Made by a program: the position numbers and the translations under genes
The notes under the pieces: model-generated
What the model was told of the DNA's origin: nothing
The model's input: only the letters and a program-made list of their open reading frames with translations
The model's database searches: none
Source: Bacillota bacterium
Lineage (GTDB): Bacteria > Bacillota > Limnochordia > DTU087
Assembly: GCA_012518315.1 (NCBI GenBank)
Contig: JAAYSL010000066.1
Location: 1 to 52,629, forward strand
DNA length: 52,629 bases
Direction of reading: 5' to 3'
Part shown: piece by piece, positions 40,121-50,019 of the stretch
Position numbering within the stretch: position 1 is the first letter of the stretch
How the letters are laid out: each line of letters opens with the position of its first letter

Positions 40121-40229
40121 CGGTGCCACCTCCAAGCCGCCTACAAGCAATACTATGATAGTCGATTCTCTTAGTTTAGTATTACCAGTAACGCCCCACA
40201 AATCCCTGTGGCTCATACCTATCTCACAT

Positions 40230-40862
40230 CTACTGTCCGCTGGTAATCACTGCCGGGTAGCCCTTGCCTTCTAGTTCCCGCTTAAGTGTCTCGGCATTAT
40301 CCCTCTCGGAAAAGGCCCCTACTTGCACCCTATACAAGGGGCCAGGAACCACTATCGCCTGGTACCCCTTACCGTTCAACTCATCTGCCAACCCTCGGGC
40401 ATTGGCCTCTGACGAGAAAGCCCCTACCTGCACACGATAAAGCTGCTTACTGGAGGGTGGTGCTGCCACCGATGGTGGAGCGGCCTTTTGCACCGCCGGC
40501 GGGCTCGGTGACTCTCGCACAACCGATACACCTGAAGACTCCCCTAAGGGTAGTGGCTCAGATGTCACTGGTGCCTCCTGTCTTTTCACTTCAATCCCGC
40601 TTGTGGGCTCATCAGCTGCCTGGATGTCAGACTCTAGACGCATCTTCTCTGCAGTCTGAGCAACCTCGCGTCTAACCTTTTCACCTTCCTGGACCAGATC
40701 ACGGTCTAGAGCACCGGTAGCAGCTTGAATGGCATACTGTCCGACAACATAACCCAGGAAAACCGCCACTCCAGCCACGGCAACCAACGTCAGGATCAGG
40801 TAGACTCTTTCCAATGCCTTGCTCCGCTTCACCTTTTTCTTTTTGCGAGCCATACCTCTCAC
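40230..40862 (-). CDS. SPOR-domain membrane protein
   Basis: N-terminal TM after a basic stretch; C-terminal two-fold SPOR repeat LYRVQVGAFSSEANARGLADELNGKGYQAIVVPGP / LYRVQVGAFSERDNAETLKRELEGKGYPAVI. Confidence 0.9.
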   Translation of the reverse strand: MRGMARKKKKVKRSKALERVYLILTLVAVAGVAVFLGYVVGQYAIQAATGALDRDLVQEGEKVRREVAQTAEKMRLESDIQAADEPTSGIEVKRQEAPVTSEPLPLGESSGVSVVRESPSPPAVQKAAPPSVAAPPSSKQLYRVQVGAFSSEANARGLADELNGKGYQAIVVPGPLYRVQVGAFSERDNAETLKRELEGKGYPAVITSGQ

Positions 40863-40886
40863 CCCATCGAGCTTCGCTAGGCCATT

Positions 40887-42224
40887 TTACGTTGCCCTAT
40901 TATTTTCTGCGCTGGGGTGCATAATCCCTGCCAAACATCCACAAACCACCAGTTGTTTGCGGGCCTCACTAACTAGATATAATGATCCACATACACACAC
41001 GAGATCATGGGGTCTCGCCCTGTGCCTTACCGTTTGATAGGCATCATGGAAAGTCGGTACATTATCTGCGAACTCCACTATCTCCCCAGCAAGCTCCTTT
41101 AGGGTTGCCGAGTCGATTGGCCGAGTACGACTGGTTTGCGGAGCTGTGAAAGTCACTGTATCGGCTAGGGGCAGCAATGCCTCGAGCATGGCCCTAACCG
41201 GTTTTTTCCCCACTATACTCATGATGAGGTGTAACCGATCCCAAGAGAAATACAAAGGCAAAGTAGCGGCCAGCTGACGGCACCCATCGAGATTATGTGC
41301 TCCATCCAGTACCACCAATGGATCCTTCCCCACCACCTCCAGCCGTCCTGGCCATGAGGCAGTGGCAAGACCCTTTGCTACCTGGGCATCACCAATTCCC
41401 AGTCCCTTTTCCGCCAACACATCTAGTGTAGCCAAGGCAGTGACCGCATTGGTAATCTGAAATAGACCGAGCAAGCTAATGCGTAGATGCCGCCAGTGGC
41501 CCTTTCTAGATACAGAGAAACTGGTTCCAGAAGCTTGGGGCAATGCTCGTTCGATCTCATATTCAGTCTCTATGTCAATAACCCTGGCTCCCCTACTTTT
41601 GGCAACCCCAGTGATTACTCGCTTTACGTCCACGGATTGAGGTGCTGTGACTACTGTGCCACCAGGGGGAATCACATCAGCCTTCTCAGCGGCAATCAGC
41701 TCAACCGTTTCTCCCAGGATCTCAGTATGATCAAGATCTATATGGGTAAACACGGTCACAACAGGACTCCCTACATGGGTAGCATCATAGCGTCCTCCCA
41801 TGCCAGCCTCCAGAATAGCGTAATCCACACAAGCCACAGAGAAATGCTTAAGGGCGAGCGCCGTCGCTACCTCAAACATTCCTGGCGAACCATATGCACC
41901 GATACCCAGCTCTTCCAAACAGGGATAAAGCTCTCGGAAAATGCTATCCAAGGCTTCGTCAGTAATGGGCATCCCATTAATCTGAATACGCTCATTGAAC
42001 TTCACAAGGTGGGGTGAGGTAAATAGGCCCACTTTTTGGTCGGCTGCCTGCAAGGCCGAAGCAATAAACTGGGCAGTAGAGCCCTTACCGTTGGTACCTA
42101 CTACATGAATAATACTGAGATCACGCTCGGGGTGACCTAGATGGGCAAGCATGATTTCGATGCGTTCCAGTCCAGGCCGACTTAGCGCTGAACCGAGATT
42201 AGCCAAATATGTATGAACTTCCAT
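40887..42224 (-). CDS. folC: Folylpolyglutamate synthase / dihydrofolate synthase
   Basis: VVGTNGKGSTAQFIASALQAADQKVGLFTSPHLVKFNERIQING; VLDGAHNLDG. Confidence 0.95.
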   Translation of the reverse strand: MEVHTYLANLGSALSRPGLERIEIMLAHLGHPERDLSIIHVVGTNGKGSTAQFIASALQAADQKVGLFTSPHLVKFNERIQINGMPITDEALDSIFRELYPCLEELGIGAYGSPGMFEVATALALKHFSVACVDYAILEAGMGGRYDATHVGSPVVTVFTHIDLDHTEILGETVELIAAEKADVIPPGGTVVTAPQSVDVKRVITGVAKSRGARVIDIETEYEIERALPQASGTSFSVSRKGHWRHLRISLLGLFQITNAVTALATLDVLAEKGLGIGDAQVAKGLATASWPGRLEVVGKDPLVVLDGAHNLDGCRQLAATLPLYFSWDRLHLIMSIVGKKPVRAMLEALLPLADTVTFTAPQTSRTRPIDSATLKELAGEIVEFADNVPTFHDAYQTVRHRARPHDLVCVCGSLYLVSEARKQLVVCGCLAGIMHPSAENNRAT

Positions 42225-42266
42225 TGGACTCCACCCTCCCTATGCAATCTAGTAAGATTGGACAAG

Positions 42267-42290
42267 ACCCGGCACCTTCCGAGCCGGGCC
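42267..42290 (-). terminator. Possible terminator after valS
   Basis: GCCCGGCTCGGAAGGTGCCGGGTC hairpin on the minus strand; poor U-tract. Confidence 0.45.
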
Positions 42291-42308
42291 CCTGTCACCT
42301 CTCTTGAT

Positions 42309-44996
42309 TTAGTCTACCAGCTCTCGTAGCCGATCTTGGAGCGTTGTCTCTTTCTCCTTAAGAGTCACTAACTTTTGTCTCTCTTTTTCTACGATCTCAC
42401 CCGGAGCCTTATTGACAAAACCTTGGTTAGCCAGTTTCCCCTGGGCCCTTTTGATCTCCTGCTCAGTCATTTCTATCTCTTTCTTAAGCCGAGCGATCTC
42501 TTGGTCAAGGTCAACTAGACCCGCCAGTGGCAGATACATTTCCACGCCACCGGCTACGGCTGTTACTGCCTTTTCTGGCTTGACGGCTTCCACAGTCTGC
42601 AAGTCTAGATCACCAACCCGGGCCAAGACCTTTAGATATCCTTCGACATCCTTTAGAAGAGCCATTCTCTCCTCGTCAGCATGGATAATCACGGGTATCT
42701 CTTTACCGGGAGCCACCTTCTTCTCGCTCCTGATATTGCGAATCGCCCTGGTCATATCCATCACTGCCGTCATTTCGGCCTCCACCTGGGGATCGATATA
42801 GGCAGCTTCAACCCTAGGCCAGCTAGAGAGCATAATCGTCTCACCTGCATGGGGTAAGTGCTGCCAGACCTCCTCGGTGATAAACGGCATGAAGGGATGT
42901 AGCAGCCGCAAGGTCCCTTCCAGTACCAGCCAAAGCACATACTGAGAAGCTAGTTTAGCCGCGTCTCCCCCACGCCCATATAGATGGGGCTTAATCATCT
43001 CTACATACCAGTCACAGAACTCTGTCCAGATAAAATCATATAGAACCCTGGCCGCCTCACCCAAATCATAGCGATCTAGCCAACGGGTAGTCTCCTCAAT
43101 GACACCTTGATACCGACTGAGAATCCACTTGTCTGGCAAACTAAGCTCAAGCTCATCAAGGTCAACCCCATCTGGCTGAAAGTCACTTAGGTTCATCAAA
43201 GCAAACCTGGAGACATTCCAGATCTTATTGGCAAAATTACGATAGGCCTCTACCTTCTCAGGTCGATAGCGGGTATCATTACCGGGAGATGTACCAATCA
43301 CCAGGCTAAACCGCAGAGCATCGGCACCAAATTCCTCAATTACTTCGATGGGGTCTACTCCATTACCCAAGGACTTACTCATCTTTCGTCCCAAAGGATC
43401 CCGAATTAAGCCATGGATGAGAATATCATGGAAGGGAACTTCACCCATGAATTCAAGACCCATGCACATCATTCTAGCCACCCAAAAGTAGATGATATCA
43501 AACCCAGTGACCAGAACCGATGTTGGATAGAAATGCTCCAAATCTGCCGTCTTATCCGGCCATCCTAGTGTAGAAAAAGGCCAGAGAGCAGAGCTAAACC
43601 AGGTATCCAACACATCTGGATCTTGGCGCAATTCGGTGCTACCACAGGATGGGCAAGCCCTGGGATCATCTTTGGTGACAATTACCTCACCACAATCACA
43701 GTACCAGACCGGGACCCGATGGCCCCACCAGAGTTGGCGGGAAATACACCAATCCCGCACATTTTCCATCCAGTTGAGGTAGTTCTTACTAAACCTCTCT
43801 GGAACAAAGCGACTATCCCCCTCAGTAATTGCACGAATGGCAGGCTCAGCCAAGGGTTTCATCTTGACAAACCATTGCTTACTAAGAAGAGGTTCTACTG
43901 TATGACTACACCGAGTACATTCGCCAACGGCGTGCTGATGTTCAACGATTTTCTCCAGCAATCCTTGTGTCTTGAGATCCTGAACCACAGCTTCGCGGGC
44001 CTCATAGCGATCAAGGCCCTGATACTTGCCCCCCGCCTCAGTGATCTTAGCCTTGCCATCTAGGACCAAGATAGCAGGCAAGTTATGGCGCTGGGCTACC
44101 TCAAAGTCATTGGGATCATGGGCCGGTGTAATTTTCACTACCCCGGTACCAAACTCCATATCCACATACTCATCGGCCACAATCGGTATCTTGCGATCCA
44201 TCAAGGGCAAAATACACTTCTTGCCAACCAAATGCTGATAGCGTTTGTCCTTAGGATTGACCGCAACCGCCGTATCCCCCAGCATAGTCTCTGGCCGGGT
44301 GGTGGCCACAACTACGTATTCTCCTTCGTTATCAGCCAGTGGGTATTTGATATACCAAAGCTGACCGGTGGTATCTTCGTGTTCCACCTCGATATCAGAA
44401 AGAGCTGTACTACACCTTGGACACCAATTAATGATATAGTCTCCTTGGTAGATTAAGCCCTTATTGTATAGGTCCACAAATACCTCTCTCACTGCCCGTG
44501 AGCATCCTTCATCCATGGTAAACCGCTGCCGATCCCAGTCACATGATGCCCCCAAGCGCCGGAGCTGCTGAAGAATGCGGCCTCCGTATTCTTCCTTCCA
44601 CTCCCATACCCGCTGGATGAACTTCTCTCGCCCTAGATCATAGCGGCTCTTTCCCTCGTTTTCCCGCAAATGCTCCTCCACCTTAGCTTGGGTAGCGATC
44701 CCAGCATGATCCATGCCGGGAATCCAGGTGGCATTGTACCCTTGCATCCGTTTACAGCGAATCAGGATATCCTGCATGGTTGTATCCATTGCATGCCCTA
44801 GATGTAGCTGCCCCGTGATATTTGGTGGTGGGATAACAATGCAAAAGGGTGGTTTCTCCTTATCCACTTCCCCATGGAAATACTTCCGCTCTTCCCAGAT
44901 CTTATACCATTTGGCTTCCACGGCATGGGGATCATAGACAGTAGGGATCTCCTCTTGTGCCGCTACCAATTTTGTCGTCTCAGTCGTCTTTGACAT
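42309..44996 (-). CDS. valS: Valyl-tRNA synthetase
   Basis: PPPNITGQLHLGHAMDTTMQD, GRKMSKSLGNGVDPIEV, C-terminal coiled coil. Confidence 0.98.
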   Translation of the reverse strand: MSKTTETTKLVAAQEEIPTVYDPHAVEAKWYKIWEERKYFHGEVDKEKPPFCIVIPPPNITGQLHLGHAMDTTMQDILIRCKRMQGYNATWIPGMDHAGIATQAKVEEHLRENEGKSRYDLGREKFIQRVWEWKEEYGGRILQQLRRLGASCDWDRQRFTMDEGCSRAVREVFVDLYNKGLIYQGDYIINWCPRCSTALSDIEVEHEDTTGQLWYIKYPLADNEGEYVVVATTRPETMLGDTAVAVNPKDKRYQHLVGKKCILPLMDRKIPIVADEYVDMEFGTGVVKITPAHDPNDFEVAQRHNLPAILVLDGKAKITEAGGKYQGLDRYEAREAVVQDLKTQGLLEKIVEHQHAVGECTRCSHTVEPLLSKQWFVKMKPLAEPAIRAITEGDSRFVPERFSKNYLNWMENVRDWCISRQLWWGHRVPVWYCDCGEVIVTKDDPRACPSCGSTELRQDPDVLDTWFSSALWPFSTLGWPDKTADLEHFYPTSVLVTGFDIIYFWVARMMCMGLEFMGEVPFHDILIHGLIRDPLGRKMSKSLGNGVDPIEVIEEFGADALRFSLVIGTSPGNDTRYRPEKVEAYRNFANKIWNVSRFALMNLSDFQPDGVDLDELELSLPDKWILSRYQGVIEETTRWLDRYDLGEAARVLYDFIWTEFCDWYVEMIKPHLYGRGGDAAKLASQYVLWLVLEGTLRLLHPFMPFITEEVWQHLPHAGETIMLSSWPRVEAAYIDPQVEAEMTAVMDMTRAIRNIRSEKKVAPGKEIPVIIHADEERMALLKDVEGYLKVLARVGDLDLQTVEAVKPEKAVTAVAGGVEMYLPLAGLVDLDQEIARLKKEIEMTEQEIKRAQGKLANQGFVNKAPGEIVEKERQKLVTLKEKETTLQDRLRELVD

Positions 44997-45029
44997 TGCT
45001 TCTACCTCCTTCTTGCCCAGACTATCCTA

Positions 45030-45312
45030 ACCAAAAAAGCTTCCGTCCACAAGGACGAAAGCTCCAGACTTCCGCGTTACCACCCTATTTCCACCGATAG
45101 ACCATAAGACTCTACCGGTGACACTTCATGCTATAACGGGCTGACCCGACCATCCCTACTAACTGTACCAAAACCACAGCGTTCAAAATGGTAACTCCAG
45201 GGCGACCTTCAGCAATTCCTACCGGGGAGTTCTCCCAGCCGCTGAAACTCCCTCTCTGACAGCGGTAACTGCCTACTCCTCCCTTTCACAGTCTTAACTT
45301 GTCGAGATTTGC
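45030..45312 (-). ncRNA. T-box leader of valS (specifier GUC, Val)
   Basis: Minus strand AGGGTGGTAACGCGG, terminator GCTTTCGTCCTTGTGGACGGAAGCTTTTTT, AGAGAGGGAG Stem I motif, specifier region GCTGAAG-GTC-GCCCTGGAG. Confidence 0.94.
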
Positions 45313-45316
45313 TTCA

Positions 45317-45345
45317 ATTCTATATGACCCAAAGGGCGATGTCAA
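45317..45345 (-). promoter_or_regulatory. Sigma-A promoter for the valS T-box transcript
   Basis: Minus strand TTGACA, 17 nt, TAGAAT. Confidence 0.8.
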
Positions 45346-45415
45346 CAGGTAAACGGCCCAAAACATCTATACCAAAGCAAGAGTCCGAGTCGAAACACAA
45401 TCGCAACAGTCTCTA

Positions 45416-45424
45416 TGTTATAAT
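45416..45424 (+). promoter_or_regulatory. Extended -10 promoter for the two-component operon
   Basis: TGTTATAAT; no good -35 visible. Confidence 0.5.
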
Positions 45425-45469
45425 AGTACTGTAGTACTGGGATATTAGTATTTTGAGGGGAGAGGTAGA

Positions 45470-46159
45470 ATGCCGGAGAAGATTCTAGTCGTTGATGATG
45501 AGCACTCCATTGTAGAACTGATTAGATTCAATCTTGAGAAAGAAGATTGGCAGGTTGTCACCGCTTACGATGGTGATGATGCCTTAGATGTGTTTCATCG
45601 TGAAAAACCGGATTTAGTTCTATTGGATATCATGTTGCCTTTGAAAGATGGATGGGAAGTCTGCAGAGAATTGCGGGAGATCTCAGCTGTACCCATCATT
45701 ATGTTAACAGCCAAAGATGAGGAGCCCGACAAGATCAAGGGCTTGGAGATTGGCGCCGATGACTATGTGACCAAGCCCTTTAGCCCCAAGGAGCTAGTGG
45801 CTAGAGTGAGAGCAGCTTTGCGCCGGGCCTCCCAAGCGGCACCTGCTAGTGAGCATGTTGTCACTTTAGATGGCCTTCGCATCGACATAGACCGTCACCA
45901 GGTTACCCTTGATGATGAACTACTGGTCTTAACTCCCAAGGAGTTTGACCTCTTGCTACTACTAGTGCGGAATAAGGGAAAAGTCCTAAGCCGCGATATG
46001 CTGCTGGAGACTGTCTGGGGCTATGACTATGGTGGTGAAACTAGAACCGTTGATGTCCATATTCGGAGGTTGCGGCAGAAAATGAATGAAGATCCATCCC
46101 GACCCCGTTACATCCATACTGTACATGGTGTAGGCTATAAAGTGGAGGAGCCTCGATAA
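45470..46159 (+). CDS. OmpR/PhoB-family response regulator (PhoP/WalR type)
   Basis: ILVVDDEHSIVELIRFNLEKEDWQV; winged helix TVDVHIRRLRQKMNEDPSRPRYIHTVHGVGYKVEEP. Confidence 0.95.
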   Translation: MPEKILVVDDEHSIVELIRFNLEKEDWQVVTAYDGDDALDVFHREKPDLVLLDIMLPLKDGWEVCRELREISAVPIIMLTAKDEEPDKIKGLEIGADDYVTKPFSPKELVARVRAALRRASQAAPASEHVVTLDGLRIDIDRHQVTLDDELLVLTPKEFDLLLLLVRNKGKVLSRDMLLETVWGYDYGGETRTVDVHIRRLRQKMNEDPSRPRYIHTVHGVGYKVEEPR

Positions 46160-46162
46160 GAC

Positions 46163-47587
46163 ATGGAAGATGCCCGCTCTGAGCGCCTCAGTAGGAAAAC
46201 CATTGTATTTCAAGCAATGCTAGTGCTTTCCACCGCATTAGCTAGTGTGCTTGGTGTTTGGCTACTTCGAAACACCATCTGGTGGCCTGTGTGGGTCTTA
46301 GTGGTTTGCGGAATTTCGATTTATCTCACATACCTCTACACCCAAGGCCACTTCTTCGAACCGATTCGCAGTATTCAACTGGCCATCAATCGGGTCACAC
46401 AAGGGGAGCTAGATGAAAGGGTAATCCTGCGCTCTACCGGTGATGCAGAATTCGTTGAATTGAGTGATGCCATTAATGGTATGGCAGAACACTATGCCCT
46501 ATTGGTAGAGGAGGCTAACCGGCACCGTAACCATCTTAATGCCATATTATCCAGTCTGGTAGATGCCCTGGTGGTTGTGGACAAAGATCTGAAAATCACG
46601 ATGGCTAATCCCGCGGCCAGCAATCTCCTGGGCATTACTCCAGATAGCCGTGGCCGCTATCTTTTAGAGAGTATCCGCAATTATGACCTGATTCAGCTTT
46701 TCCAGCGAGTGTTACAAGAAGAAACCACAGCCCAACAGGAAATCCAGATTTTCTCACCACAACACTATATCTTCCGAGCGATTGTCAGCCCCGTCCGCTC
46801 CCAAAGAACAGGCAAGATCGTGGGTGTTGTGGCTATACTCCATGACATTACCGAGATAAAGCGGCTAGAGAAGATGCGCAGTGATTTCGTAGCCAATGTG
46901 TCCCATGAGCTGCGAACCCCACTGACATCCATTAAGGGGTTTGTCGAGACACTGCTCGATGGCGCCTTAGAAGACCCCGAATCATCCCGCCGGTTTCTCA
47001 CTATCGTTGCCACCGAAACAGACCGCATGGTTAATCTGGTACAGGACTTGCTAGAGCTCTCCCGGCTCGAGGGCACAGATCGGGCCTGGCATTTAGTGCC
47101 CCTAGATCTAGGAGGCCTTGCTAGAGAAACAGCGGACAGCTACCGGGAAATTGCCCAGGAAGCTGATCTCTCGCTCCATGTCGAGATCGGGGATTACCTG
47201 CCCCCGATACAAGGTGATGCTACACTCTTGCGCCAAGTGATTGCCAACCTTTTGGATAATGCCATAAAATACACTGAGCCCGGTGGGCATGTGTGGCTAA
47301 CCTTGTCTGGTAGTGATGAGGCGCTGCATCTCTCGGTAAGAGATACTGGTGTGGGTATCCCCACTAAGCATCTCAGTCGCATCTTTGAACGATTCTACCG
47401 GGTAGATAAAGGCCGCTGTCGCAAGATGGGTGGTACCGGATTGGGTCTTGCCATTGTCAAACACATTGTGGAAAAGCACCATGGCAAGATCACCGTAGAA
47501 AGTGAATATGGTGAAGGCACTTGCTTTACTGTCACTTTGCCTGCCATCCCAGAAGAGCAAATGGTGCCAGCAGCGGTATCTAGTTAA
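46163..47587 (+). CDS. PhoR-type sensor histidine kinase (TM, HAMP, PAS, HisKA, HATPase)
   Basis: SDFVANVSHELRTPLTSIKGFVETLLDGAL; MGGTGLGLAIVKHIVEKHHGKI. Confidence 0.95.
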   Translation: MEDARSERLSRKTIVFQAMLVLSTALASVLGVWLLRNTIWWPVWVLVVCGISIYLTYLYTQGHFFEPIRSIQLAINRVTQGELDERVILRSTGDAEFVELSDAINGMAEHYALLVEEANRHRNHLNAILSSLVDALVVVDKDLKITMANPAASNLLGITPDSRGRYLLESIRNYDLIQLFQRVLQEETTAQQEIQIFSPQHYIFRAIVSPVRSQRTGKIVGVVAILHDITEIKRLEKMRSDFVANVSHELRTPLTSIKGFVETLLDGALEDPESSRRFLTIVATETDRMVNLVQDLLELSRLEGTDRAWHLVPLDLGGLARETADSYREIAQEADLSLHVEIGDYLPPIQGDATLLRQVIANLLDNAIKYTEPGGHVWLTLSGSDEALHLSVRDTGVGIPTKHLSRIFERFYRVDKGRCRKMGGTGLGLAIVKHIVEKHHGKITVESEYGEGTCFTVTLPAIPEEQMVPAAVSS

Positions 47588-47664
47588 AGAGGCCGCTGCA
47601 AAATCATCTCCTACCCATCTCCTAACTCAGCACGGACTCAGCCATCTGGTGCCCTTAGACCTAG

Positions 47665-48480
47665 CTAGCTATTTAGTGCCCTCAAATAGTAGACACATAG
47701 CAGCAGCAAAAGCCCCCATACCCAGCTAATCCGCCGATACCAGGGGGCTTTGGAGGGGCCTAGTGCCTTATAGTGTTCCATATAGCCTTCTACTTTTGTG
47801 ATATCAGTCTCTCTAATAATCAGTAATACTGTACCCATGGCCAGTAAACCCAGAAGCTGGCCTGCATTGAACAGCAGATATTCCTCAGCAAAACATCCCA
47901 CGATAAACTCGGTCAAACCCAAGCCAAAAACTGCCAAAAGTCCCATCTGACCAGGGAATTGGGCCCTCCAGCGTAGCCCCCAGACAACCACAAAGGTAAG
48001 ATAAAAACCTATAGCCTGATAGGCTCCTAGGGGTTGAAATCCCTGCCCATCAGATACTACCCCCCATATGAGACTAGTCATCCTACCTAAACGGCTGGTG
48101 CCAACTGAAGCGATGGCCAATCCCAGAGCTAAGGGAGCCGCTAGAATATCAGCTAACTGGCGATAGTCCCACTCGTGACGGCGCAATACCCAAGCCGTAA
48201 CCAAGCCAAACCCTATCACTGCTCCAAAGGATGACAGTCCATTGCTAATACTAAGTAGCTCTTCCGGGAAAGCAATAAAATAAGGTAACTCACTAAGCAC
48301 AAACAGAAGCCGCGCCATAAGTAATCCCGCAATAAACACACAAATAAGATAATCCAACATGAGGTCTGTAGACCAGCCCAGGCGACGAGCTTCCCGTAGG
48401 GCCAGCATCACCGCGGCTCCATATCCCAAAGATAACATGAAACCGTATGCATAGATATGAAATGGACCTATGGTAAACAA
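47665..48480 (-). CDS. Divergent prolipoprotein diacylglyceryl transferase (Lgt)-family membrane protein (TTG start)
   Basis: GPFHIYAYGFMLSLGYGAAVMLALREARRLG matches the Lgt N-terminus; canonical active-site motifs are altered. Confidence 0.75.
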   Translation of the reverse strand: MFTIGPFHIYAYGFMLSLGYGAAVMLALREARRLGWSTDLMLDYLICVFIAGLLMARLLFVLSELPYFIAFPEELLSISNGLSSFGAVIGFGLVTAWVLRRHEWDYRQLADILAAPLALGLAIASVGTSRLGRMTSLIWGVVSDGQGFQPLGAYQAIGFYLTFVVVWGLRWRAQFPGQMGLLAVFGLGLTEFIVGCFAEEYLLFNAGQLLGLLAMGTVLLIIRETDITKVEGYMEHYKALGPSKAPWYRRISWVWGLLLLLCVYYLRALNS

Positions 48481-48565
48481 GACCGTATCTATAGCCGAAC
48501 AGCAGCACTGCTGCTAGGTAAAGTGCTGCCTACCTCCCTTCTAGCTGTGGTACTTGGGCGGGGCC

Positions 48566-49522
48566 TTATTCCACCGCCATCGATTGTGTCTTTGGCTCAT
48601 TTCTATGGCCTAGTTCTGAAACAAGAACACCAAACAGCATTAGACAGGCACCAAGCTGACCTGCCCTGGGCAACCGCTCTCCCAAGAACAAAAATGCCAA
48701 TACCGCCGCAAACACCGGCTCCAAGGAAAAGATCAGGCTCACCCGTGTTGGTGTAGTATGGGGTTGTACCCGGATCTGCAAATACTGCGCTACCGCAGTG
48801 GCAAAAACCGCCAGATAAAGTAGGCATCCCCAGGGAGTAATCCCCCGAATCTGTGGTACTGGTTCCACCAAGACAGCCGCCACCAAGCCTACTAACGCCA
48901 CGGTACCGAGCTCCACCCAGGTGAGCAGAACCGGATCAGACGTGGGCCCATACCGATCCACTGTGATAATCTGCGATGCATATAAGAAGGCACAGGCTAG
49001 AACCCACAAATCACCCTTTGCTAGAGCCCAAGGGTCAGTAAAGTCCAGGGTCAGAAAAGCTAAACCTAAGACAGCCAAGACCACTCCCACCAAAGCCTCA
49101 CGTTCCGGCTTTTTCCGCAAAAGCACGGCAGCTAGTATCGGGGTGATTACAACTGATAAGGCCGTAATAAAAGCTGCCTTGGATGCTGTTGTATATTGAA
49201 TACCAATAGTTTGACTAAGATACCCTCCCCAGATGAGTAGCCCGAGAATGATACCATTTTGCACAGTACCTCGATCTAGCTGTCTTCGCTTGGGCCACGC
49301 GGCAGGGGTAAGCAAGATAAAAGCCAAACAGAATCTCATTCCCACAAGATACATCGGCTGTAGCGCCGTCACTAGGATCTTAAGAACAGGAAAGGTCCCA
49401 CCCCAAATCAAGGTGACCATAAGCAAGATCAAATCCGCTTTGAGAGGACTGATCTCTCTATCTATACCGAAAAACAAGCCCCTTGCCTCCCCATGCCCGT
49501 CTCTTACCTGAGAACCGCTCAC
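48566..49522 (-). CDS. EamA/DMT-family transporter
   Basis: LILLMVTLIWGGTFPVLKILVTALQPMYLVGMRF; two EamA repeats, SLEPVFAAVLAFLFLGERL. Confidence 0.92.
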   Translation of the reverse strand: MSGSQVRDGHGEARGLFFGIDREISPLKADLILLMVTLIWGGTFPVLKILVTALQPMYLVGMRFCLAFILLTPAAWPKRRQLDRGTVQNGIILGLLIWGGYLSQTIGIQYTTASKAAFITALSVVITPILAAVLLRKKPEREALVGVVLAVLGLAFLTLDFTDPWALAKGDLWVLACAFLYASQIITVDRYGPTSDPVLLTWVELGTVALVGLVAAVLVEPVPQIRGITPWGCLLYLAVFATAVAQYLQIRVQPHTTPTRVSLIFSLEPVFAAVLAFLFLGERLPRAGQLGACLMLFGVLVSELGHRNEPKTQSMAVE

Positions 49523-50019
49523 TCCACCACCAAGTCGCCATGTTTAGCCACATGGGCTGCCAAACCTCCATCAGCCAATAGCCTAATCATCACATCGGGC
49601 AGAGGCGGGGCTTGGAGTATCCTCCCTTGTGTTAGGTTATGGATGGTGCCAGTACCGAGATCGATTTGTAAGCGATCTCCCGCGGCGATCTGATCGGTAT
49701 CACAAATAAGCACAGGCAAACCCACATTGATGGCATTGCGGAAGAAGATTCGGGCAAAGGATTTGGCCAAAACGGCACTAACACCAGCAAGCTTAATAAT
49801 TGTTGGAGCATGTTCCCTGCTAGAACCTAATCCAAAGTTGGTGCCACCAACCACAAAATCTCCGGGAGCAACCCTGGCAGCAAATTCAGGATCCGCATCT
49901 TCCAGTACGTGCTTAGCTAATTCCGGCAAATTGGAGCGTAAATGAAACAACCTACCTGGAGCTATATGATCAGTCGAAATATTGTCTCCGAATTTCCAGG
50001 CATTACCTGTAAGCTGCAT
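49519..50019 (-). CDS. 3-isopropylmalate dehydratase / homoaconitase-family small subunit
   Basis: WKFGDNISTDHIAPGRLFHLRSNLPELAKHVLEDADPEFAARVAPGDFVVGGTNFGLGSSREHAP. Confidence 0.92.
   Translation of the reverse strand: MQLTGNAWKFGDNISTDHIAPGRLFHLRSNLPELAKHVLEDADPEFAARVAPGDFVVGGTNFGLGSSREHAPTIIKLAGVSAVLAKSFARIFFRNAINVGLPVLICDTDQIAAGDRLQIDLGTGTIHNLTQGRILQAPPLPDVMIRLLADGGLAAHVAKHGDLVVE

Noticed and set aside
40392-40520. Repeated LYRVQVGAFS segment as a novel tandem repeat
   Set aside because: The two-fold repeat is the normal internal architecture of a SPOR domain.
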